The notes under the pieces are model-generated. The model ran no database searches. It was not told the origin of the DNA and saw only the letters and a list, made by a program, of their open reading frames with translations. Shown piece by piece: positions 1-5,154 of a stretch of 5,154 bases of DNA. The DNA comes from Candidatus Sumerlaeota bacterium (lineage in GTDB: Bacteria > Sumerlaeota > Sumerlaeia > MWCT01), in NCBI GenBank assembly GCA_026398545.1, contig JAPLSR010000013.1, forward strand, positions 1 through 5,154, in the 5' to 3' direction. A program made the translations under genes and the position numbers. How positions within the stretch are numbered: position 1 is the stretch's first letter; every line of letters begins with the position of its first letter.

Positions 1-2
1 TG

Positions 3-1583
3 ATTTTTGACCCCGATTTTGATTTTCAGAACGCCCGCTATAGCGGCTCCTCTGTTTATGTCTCTGCCCCCCATGACGAGACAATTGAAGTCAAACTGGA
101 TCCTAAGAGAGACACCAACGCCGGCATTGATAATGAAAGCATTGCACTTGTCAGGCAGTTGGCTGAGATATTTGAACCCTCATCAGAGGAACTCCCCGCT
201 CTCCTTTCCTCCATGCTTGCACGTCTTGTGCGACTGTTCCACGGTGAACGCGGGTTTATTATGCTCTGGGATCCCGTCCTGAAGGAGCTTCAGCCTATGG
301 TGACCGTCTCGCCTGAGGAGAAACAGATTGATGTCAGCCGCAAGGTAATCTCAGCCACATTTCACGAAAAGACGGCGCTCCTGTCATCCGGTGTGGAGAA
401 GGATGTCCTCCCTTATGCAGAGTCTGATGCCGCGCCCGTTCCCCGCTCCAGCATCTCCGCCCCGCTCCTTGTGCGCGACGATGCCATAGGACTTATCTAT
501 ATAGACTGCTCGGGGGCGGGACATTACGACCTGAAATCCCTGAGTCTCCTTCAAGCCGTGGCGCGCTTAGTCGCCCAGTCCATTATACAGTCCCGCCTTT
601 TGGAAAAGGCGCTTATGAAGGTGGGGGACGGTCTTGTCAGTGATATTGTCGGGGAGGCGCAGGTAATATATGCACTTCGGGCGGATATTATGCGTGTTGC
701 CGCATATGATACCTCTGTGCTCATCCTGGGTGAGACAGGGACGGGCAAGGAGCTGATTGCCCGCGCCCTGCATGAGCAGAGTCACCGACGTGAATACCCC
801 TTCATCGCTTTGAATTGCACTGCCGTGCCTGAATCCCTTTTTGAGAGTGAACTTTTCGGTTATGAGAGAGGGGCATTCACCGGCGCCGCCTCACTCCATC
901 GCGGGATGATTGAGATGGCTCACGGCGGCACGCTCTTTCTGGATGAGATTGGCGATGTTAGCCTCGCCATCCAGCCAAAACTCCTGCGTTTCCTTCAGGA
1001 GAAAAATTTCTACCGTATCGGGGGGACACGTCCCATCCGCGTGGATGTCCGCATCATTGCCGCAACCAATTCCGACCTTCTTGCACGGGTGAGGGAGGGA
1101 CTTTTCCGTGAAGACCTCTATTACCGCCTGTCTGTTATGACCTTTACGGCGCCGCCCCTGAGGGAACGCAAAAGTGATATCCGCATACTTGCCGAGCACC
1201 ACCTCAAGATATATGCCGTCCGCCTGAAAAAACAGTTTTTCGGCTTTTCCGATGATGCAATGATTCTGCTTGAAAAACATCCCTGGCCCGGCAATGTCCG
1301 GGAATTGATGAACGTCATTGAGCGCGCCGTGATTCTGGGCAAAGGCGGAATTGTCAAACCTGAAGACCTTATCCTCGAACCTTCCCCTATCCCGCTGAAA
1401 GAAAAAAAAGGCGATGTTCCCGGGCGCACCCTTGCCGATGTGGAAAAGGAGCATATCCTCCGCATTCTGAAACACTGCAAGGGGAACCAGATGCAGGCAG
1501 CCAGAATACTGGGCATACACCGCAAAGCCCTGATATTCAGTGGAATTATTATCAGAAAAGGTTGTTCAATATATCATCCATGA
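3..1583 (+). CDS. Sigma-54-dependent transcriptional activator (GAF, AAA+, Fis HTH), 5' partial
   Basis: This is a bacterial enhancer-binding protein that would use ATP hydrolysis to open promoters bound by sigma-54 RNA polymerase. The frame is open from the first complete codon (position 3), so the gene starts upstream of the window. The internal TTG at 159 is not a credible start because coding-like sequence precedes it. Of 526 visible residues, about 50-205 form a GAF sensor domain (hydrophobic core around GERGFIML and GLIYID). The AAA+ motor follows: Walker A GETGTGKE (729-752), the sigma-54 contact loop GAFTGA (870-887), Walker B GGTLFLDE (924-947), sensor AATN, the arginine-finger region FREDLYYRL (1104-1130) and sensor II WPGNVREL. 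All these are intact, so the motor should work. A Fis-type HTH starts near 1428 (GNQMQAARILGIHRKAL), but the expected end of the recognition helix is replaced by an unrelated tail. The segment before the GAF resembles the linker that follows an FHA domain in related regulators, so an upstream FHA domain is possible but unseen. The ligand and target genes are unknown. Confidence 0.93.
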   Translation: MFDPDFDFQNARYSGSSVYVSAPHDETIEVKLDPKRDTNAGIDNESIALVRQLAEIFEPSSEELPALLSSMLARLVRLFHGERGFIMLWDPVLKELQPMVTVSPEEKQIDVSRKVISATFHEKTALLSSGVEKDVLPYAESDAAPVPRSSISAPLLVRDDAIGLIYIDCSGAGHYDLKSLSLLQAVARLVAQSIIQSRLLEKALMKVGDGLVSDIVGEAQVIYALRADIMRVAAYDTSVLILGETGTGKELIARALHEQSHRREYPFIALNCTAVPESLFESELFGYERGAFTGAASLHRGMIEMAHGGTLFLDEIGDVSLAIQPKLLRFLQEKNFYRIGGTRPIRVDVRIIAATNSDLLARVREGLFREDLYYRLSVMTFTAPPLRERKSDIRILAEHHLKIYAVRLKKQFFGFSDDAMILLEKHPWPGNVRELMNVIERAVILGKGGIVKPEDLILEPSPIPLKEKKGDVPGRTLADVEKEHILRILKHCKGNQMQAARILGIHRKALIFSGIIIRKGCSIYHP

Positions 1584-2852
1584 GGTCGGCGGAGATTCCT
1601 CTCCAATGGGCGGAAGATTGAAATACTCAATGAGCGCCATTGCCATCGCCGCGCCGATGTCTTTGTAATCCTCGTTCGTAATCCACAGATTATCCGGCAG
1701 GCGATGAAAAAAGTGCCCCTCGTGCGTCATAGCCATAACCGACTCGCCCCAATTGTTCCAGAAATAGGACTCAATATAACAGTAGGGGTGAAGCTGGCTC
1801 GTTTGCGGATTAAGATTATCGAAGAGAGGGGTGGCGTGGTCGAGGGCATCGATATAGCGCTGTTCTATTGCCTCAAAAGCCGTCGTAACGCTCGAATATA
1901 CGTGTTTGTAGAAAAAGGTGTCCGCATAATTGATATAAGTAGAATGAAGATTGAGAGCCACTTCGATAGGGTGAGACCCATCCATAAACTCATCCACCTT
2001 CGCTCTCAGGTTCGCCGTTTCAGGAATGCGTGAGGGATTGCCCCACTGTTGTTCGGGGTCGATACCCTGTGAATCCCATCTGGTATATCCCAGATAAACC
2101 CCGTCCACATTCAGGAGCGGCACGATATTGAAGATGAAATGACGGCGCATATATCGCCCTGCGGGGGAATTCGATGTCACAAGATTGAGAAATCCAAGCA
2201 TTACGTGCGTGCCGGTTGCCTCGCCAGCGTGGGTGCGGGAGTGCATCCAGATGCGGTGTTTGTTAGTGTCGGCAACATGGGAATCGGTAATCGTTGCCAT
2301 CCACATGGAGCGACCCATGTAGGAGAGACCGATGGATTCAGTGGATGCCATGTCACATCGCCGCACAAGGTCTCCCACCTGCTGATATGTTTCATCGTAT
2401 CCGGAAGGGAAGAAAAACGCCAATTCCGCATGGTCTTCATCAGCGGCGAAGGACAGAACAAGTTTTGATAACGAAGGCGCTTCAGCGTCCGTCATTCTTC
2501 TCCAGCCGCCATCGTTCACTCTGATGACGGGCAGGGGATTCTGGCTATGGTAAATATTGAGTGTTATGATGCGTCCGGCAACACTGGTCATCTTGAACCG
2601 AAACCAGTATATACTACTGCCTAACTCGCCTTGCTCGGTATAGATGGTGCAATTAAACACGTTCTCTCCCGCTTCGATAACATCCTGAAGGCTTCCGTTG
2701 TCATAATCGGAATCAAAGGTAATGCCTTGAAGGGTCTTGACAATCTTCTCAGGATAGGTTTCACTCGCAGGAAGGGAATCAGGCTCCTCCGCCACACTCA
2801 TGGGGATGAGGAGAAGGATTAAAAGGACGGATGTGAATATATTCACGCGCAT
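1566..2852 (-). CDS. Secreted M14 zinc carboxypeptidase-like protein with CCP-type N-domain
   Basis: This is a 428-residue metallopeptidase of family M14, predicted to be exported. Residues 1-21 look like a Sec signal peptide: a short basic start, a Leu/Ile/Val-rich core and a likely cleavage after SVA. Residues about 44-165 resemble the beta-sandwich N-domain of cytosolic carboxypeptidase-type (M14B) enzymes, with the WFRFKM strand, an N-I-Y element and a GGWRRM turn. The catalytic domain follows. The zinc ligands are H208 and E211 (THAGE) and H303 (LNLHS). R258 (GYTR) matches the oxyanion arginine, and E378 (MTHEGHF) is the likely catalytic glutamate. The usual substrate-carboxylate motif, D-L-N-R-x-W in relatives, reads DPEQQW (265-270), so its Asn-Arg pair is missing. 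M1 (ATG at 2852) is chosen because it starts the signal peptide. No well-placed Shine-Dalgarno lies before it. The gene converges on the upstream regulator, with an 18-bp overlap of the two 3' ends. The fold is secure, but exopeptidase activity and substrate are uncertain. Confidence 0.9.
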   Translation of the reverse strand: MRVNIFTSVLLILLLIPMSVAEEPDSLPASETYPEKIVKTLQGITFDSDYDNGSLQDVIEAGENVFNCTIYTEQGELGSSIYWFRFKMTSVAGRIITLNIYHSQNPLPVIRVNDGGWRRMTDAEAPSLSKLVLSFAADEDHAELAFFFPSGYDETYQQVGDLVRRCDMASTESIGLSYMGRSMWMATITDSHVADTNKHRIWMHSRTHAGEATGTHVMLGFLNLVTSNSPAGRYMRRHFIFNIVPLLNVDGVYLGYTRWDSQGIDPEQQWGNPSRIPETANLRAKVDEFMDGSHPIEVALNLHSTYINYADTFFYKHVYSSVTTAFEAIEQRYIDALDHATPLFDNLNPQTSQLHPYCYIESYFWNNWGESVMAMTHEGHFFHRLPDNLWITNEDYKDIGAAMAMALIEYFNLPPIGEESPPTSWMIY

Positions 2853-2863
2853 TACGACACAAT

Positions 2864-2893
2864 TTTAAAACATCCTCAATCATTCACCGTCAA
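2864..2893 (-). promoter_or_regulatory. Candidate sigma-70-type promoter of the M14 peptidase gene
   Basis: Reading the minus strand, TTGACG (2893-2888) matches five of six -35 consensus bases. After an 18-nt gap comes TTTAAA (2869-2864), which matches four of six -10 bases. Transcription would begin about 7 nt later, near 2857, only a few bases before the peptidase ATG at 2852. That would give an almost leaderless mRNA, in keeping with the lack of a well-placed Shine-Dalgarno. The boxes were read by eye, and a chance match in AT-rich DNA cannot be excluded. Confidence 0.35.
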
Positions 2894-2913
2894 TCGGAAA
2901 TTTCATTTCTTCA

Positions 2914-2942
2914 TTGCTGAACAATACACCATAAGGTAATTA
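2914..2942 (+). promoter_or_regulatory. Weak candidate promoter for the fusion gene
   Basis: TTGCTG (2914-2919) is followed after 17 nt by TAATTA (2937-2942). The -35 box is fair, but the -10 box is poor. The location is sensible, 45 bp before the ATG in the divergent intergenic region, and the gene must have a promoter somewhere in these 134 bases unless it is transcribed through the peptidase. This is the best pair seen, but it is weak. Confidence 0.2.
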
Positions 2943-2972
2943 TCCCTCTTTGATTTTCAAGCGCATGAAAGT

Positions 2973-2979
2973 AAAAGGA
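2973..2979 (+). promoter_or_regulatory. Ribosome binding site of the fusion gene
   Basis: AAAAGGA ends 7 nt before the ATG at 2987. This is a near-consensus Shine-Dalgarno at normal spacing, and it supports that ATG as the start of the fusion protein. Confidence 0.7.
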
Positions 2980-2986
2980 TTCAGGG

Positions 2987-5140
2987 ATGAAAATAACAAA
3001 GGAAATAGACCAGTTATGCAAACGAGAGTCCCGTCTTGCCCATGCCTTAGAAGCGGCACGGATTCTTGAGGATGTGATGAGCCATTTTTATGAACGCAAT
3101 TATGCGGTGAACTGGGACGAATCGGAAGCTGATGAAGCCGCATCTATAAAATTGGAGGTCGATGATAAATGCGATTTCATGGCACGCTCTTATCTCACAA
3201 CTATTTATGATAATACCGCCCGCTGGGGTTTCGTCGGCGAGGAGTCATTTGACAATGCCGAGCGGCGCAAGGAATTTTTCTGGTGTGTGGACCCCATCTG
3301 CGGCTCCATCTCATACAGAAGGAGGGAGAAAAATTTCGGCACATCCATCGCCCTTTTCCACAAGGGGAGCCCCGTTCTGGGCGTCATGAATTGTCCGCTT
3401 TACAGATGGACCGGTGTGGTGATTGTTGAACCCAAACCCACTGCGGCATATTCACCCGGATCCTGTGCAAAAAAGTCAGGGAGGTTTCATCTTGTTGTCT
3501 CGGCGAATAAAAGGGCGAATGAAAATCTTCAGGAATCCATCCGGCGCCTGTCGCCGACACATGTCACCCATGCTGAGTCCGTGCCGGTGAAGAGTATGGG
3601 CGTTCTGCTCGGGCAATTTGACCTCTTTTACGGACTGCCTCACATTCTTGGGGTGGGGAAGTATAATATCTGGGACGTTGGGGCAACGGCTGCCTTCGCC
3701 TCCGCGGGGGAATGTCTCCTCACCGACGCCTTCGGTGAGCCAATTCCCTTACAGCAAAAAGGGCACCAGTTTAAAAACGGCATCATTGTCACGCGGGATG
3801 AATCGCTCCTTCGCCGTGCCGTGGAGGTCACGAAGGAACTGGTTTCGGATAAAAGGCGTATCCATGCAGTTCCGGTGGTCATCAAACGGCGCTCCTCATA
3901 TTTTGTCACAGGATTGCGATGTGTGGTTTGCGGGGTGGAATATCAGGAAAGACGCGACCTTCTGACCTGCCCGGTGTGCGGCGAGGAGGGCATACTTGAT
4001 GTCCTGTATGATTATGATGGCGTGGGGCGGGTCATAACGAGAGAGGCGCTGATAAAAAACCCCGACCCCTCTCACTGGCGGTATATGCCACTTCTGCCCG
4101 TTTGGGAACCGCATAAAATTCCCTCCCTGCATGTCGGCGGCACGCCCCTTTACAATGCCGAACGCCTTGCGGCGGAAATCGGGGTGGCAAGGCTTTTTCT
4201 CAAGGATGATGGTTTGAATCCGACCGCTTCACTCAAAGACCGCGCAAGTTCTGTGGGTGTGGCGCGCGCCCTTGCGGAGAAAGCATGTGCCGTGACCTGC
4301 GCCTCTACTGGAAATGCCGCATCCTCTCTCGCCGGCAACGCCGCATCTGCCGGACTTCCCGCATTTATCTTTGTGCCTGAAAGGGCGCCCGCCGCCAAGA
4401 TTGCCCAACTTCTCATCTTCGGCGCCCATGTGTTTGTTGTGGAGGGTTCTTACGAGGATGCCTTCCGCCTGAGCATGTTCTGCGCCTCCCGCTTCGGCTT
4501 TTACAATCGCAACTCTGGCATCAATCCGTATCTGGTGGAGGGGAAAAAGACGGCGAGCCTTGAAATCTGTGAGCAGATGAAGGGCGAGGCGCCGGATTAT
4601 GTTTTTGTCGCAGTCGGCGATGGCTGCACACTCGCCGGTGTCTGGAAGGGCTTCCGGGAAATGCACAAACTGGGATTCATTGGAGACCTTCCGCGCATTG
4701 TGGGTGTTCAGGCGGAGGGTGCCTGTCCTGTTATGAAGGCATGGCAGAGGGGCAGGGATATGAGACCCATCACGCCGAGAACAATAGCGGATAGCATCGC
4801 AGTTGGGACGCCGCGCAACTGGCGGAAGGCAGTTGCCGCCGTCAGAGAGTCCGGCGGTTTTTACATCAGTGTGAAGGACGGTGAAATCCTTGCCGCCATG
4901 AAGAGACTGGGCAATATTTGCGGGATTTTCGGAGAACCCGCAGGGGTCACGGGACTTGCAGGTATCATTAAGTGTGCTCGCGAGGGGCTGATTCCGAGAA
5001 GCGCAACCGTGGCGACGATTATCAGCGGAAACGGCTTGAAGGATGTTGTCAGCGCCACAAGGGCTGCCGGTGAGGCGCGCCGCATCCCTCCGGATACACA
5101 TGTCCTTGAAAAAATTATCGCCCGCCTCATGCAGAAGTAA
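2987..5140 (+). CDS. Inositol-monophosphatase-like / threonine-synthase-like fusion protein
   Basis: This 717-residue, probably cytosolic protein carries two enzyme domains in one uninterrupted frame. Residues about 15-285 are inositol-monophosphatase-like: GEES (84-87) supplies the metal-binding Glu, DPICGS (102-107) corresponds to the family's D-P-(I/L)-D-G-T, and WD (229-230) supplies the last metal Asp. C105 replaces the second Asp of the DPxDG motif. Residues 312-331 form a zinc ribbon (C312, C315, C328, C331) of the kind found at the N-terminus of many threonine synthases. Residues about 380-690 are a fold-type-II PLP enzyme most like threonine synthase: GGTPLY, NPTASLKDRAS with the Schiff-base K417, STGNAA (440-445), the phosphate-cradle loop VGDGCTLAG (543-551) and SGNGLKD (680-686). 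Threonine synthase converts O-phosphohomoserine to threonine and phosphate. The ATG at 2987 is preceded by AAAAGGA with 7-nt spacing. The fusion is unusual. The PLP half could instead be a paralogue such as a cysteate synthase, and the phosphatase half could be catalytic or only regulatory. Confidence 0.92.
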   Translation: MKITKEIDQLCKRESRLAHALEAARILEDVMSHFYERNYAVNWDESEADEAASIKLEVDDKCDFMARSYLTTIYDNTARWGFVGEESFDNAERRKEFFWCVDPICGSISYRRREKNFGTSIALFHKGSPVLGVMNCPLYRWTGVVIVEPKPTAAYSPGSCAKKSGRFHLVVSANKRANENLQESIRRLSPTHVTHAESVPVKSMGVLLGQFDLFYGLPHILGVGKYNIWDVGATAAFASAGECLLTDAFGEPIPLQQKGHQFKNGIIVTRDESLLRRAVEVTKELVSDKRRIHAVPVVIKRRSSYFVTGLRCVVCGVEYQERRDLLTCPVCGEEGILDVLYDYDGVGRVITREALIKNPDPSHWRYMPLLPVWEPHKIPSLHVGGTPLYNAERLAAEIGVARLFLKDDGLNPTASLKDRASSVGVARALAEKACAVTCASTGNAASSLAGNAASAGLPAFIFVPERAPAAKIAQLLIFGAHVFVVEGSYEDAFRLSMFCASRFGFYNRNSGINPYLVEGKKTASLEICEQMKGEAPDYVFVAVGDGCTLAGVWKGFREMHKLGFIGDLPRIVGVQAEGACPVMKAWQRGRDMRPITPRTIADSIAVGTPRNWRKAVAAVRESGGFYISVKDGEILAAMKRLGNICGIFGEPAGVTGLAGIIKCAREGLIPRSATVATIISGNGLKDVVSATRAAGEARRIPPDTHVLEKIIARLMQK

Positions 5141-5154
5141 CAATAATGGCGCGG

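Noticed and set aside
159..161. TTG as the start of the sigma-54 regulator
   Set aside because: The same frame stays open to position 3 and the upstream residues look like a genuine interdomain linker, so the gene is cut by the window edge.
891..1520. Long minus-strand open frame inside the regulator
   Set aside because: It is antisense to the conserved AAA+ domain, with no recognisable motif. It is a shadow of the real gene.
1591..1604. Small hairpin (GGAGA, 4-nt loop, TCTCC) near the convergent gene ends as a terminator
   Set aside because: The stem is only 5 bp, it lies inside the peptidase coding sequence, and there is no T-tract on either side.
1566..1620. Alternative frame at the peptidase C-terminus ending ADLMDDILNNLF
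   Set aside because: It looks protein-like but would need a frameshift. The annotated frame runs cleanly from the catalytic domain to its own stop, so there is no need to invoke it.
2915..2932. Sigma-54 (-24/-12) promoter on the minus strand
   Set aside because: A GG and a GC are present, but they are separated by 11 nt where 10 is required, and the flanking bases match poorly.
4229..5143. 304-codon minus-strand open frame inside the fusion gene
   Set aside because: It is opposite the well-conserved PLP domain, its composition is rich in Arg, Cys and His as expected for an antisense frame, and no domain is visible.
5146..5154. Start of a further plus-strand gene (ATG GCG CGG)
   Set aside because: Only three codons are visible and the upstream AGAAG is a weak ribosome binding site. 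It is possible but cannot be supported.

Overview
The window comes from a bacterium of moderate GC content whose genes are not clearly assignable to a phylum. A GAF-AAA+-Fis sigma-54 activator beside a lipoprotein-free secreted peptidase and an unusual domain fusion would fit a deep-branching or metagenome-derived lineage, but this is an impression and not a placement. No rRNA, tRNA, mobile element, CRISPR array or large repeat was seen.

Layout. (1) Positions 3-1583, plus strand: a sigma-54 enhancer-binding protein whose 5' end lies outside the window. It has a GAF domain, a complete-looking AAA+ motor and a Fis-type helix-turn-helix whose last helix departs from the family pattern. (2) Positions 1566-2852, minus strand: a secreted M14 zinc peptidase with a cytosolic-carboxypeptidase-type N-domain. 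It converges on the regulator and overlaps it by 18 bp. (3) Positions 2853-2986: a 134-bp divergent intergenic region with a candidate promoter for the peptidase, a much weaker one for the downstream gene, and a good ribosome binding site for the downstream gene. (4) Positions 2987-5140, plus strand: a 717-residue protein fusing an inositol-monophosphatase-like domain to a zinc ribbon and a threonine-synthase-like PLP domain. Only 14 bases follow.

The three genes do not form an operon: one ends convergently, and the other two are transcribed divergently. No direct functional link between them is visible. The most unusual item is the phosphatase-like/threonine-synthase fusion. It joins a domain that removes phosphate from small metabolites to an enzyme that eliminates phosphate from a phospho-amino acid, and its phosphatase metal-binding motif carries a Cys in place of the usual second Asp. 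The M14 peptidase is also atypical because the Asn-Arg pair that normally holds the substrate C-terminus is replaced by Glu-Gln.
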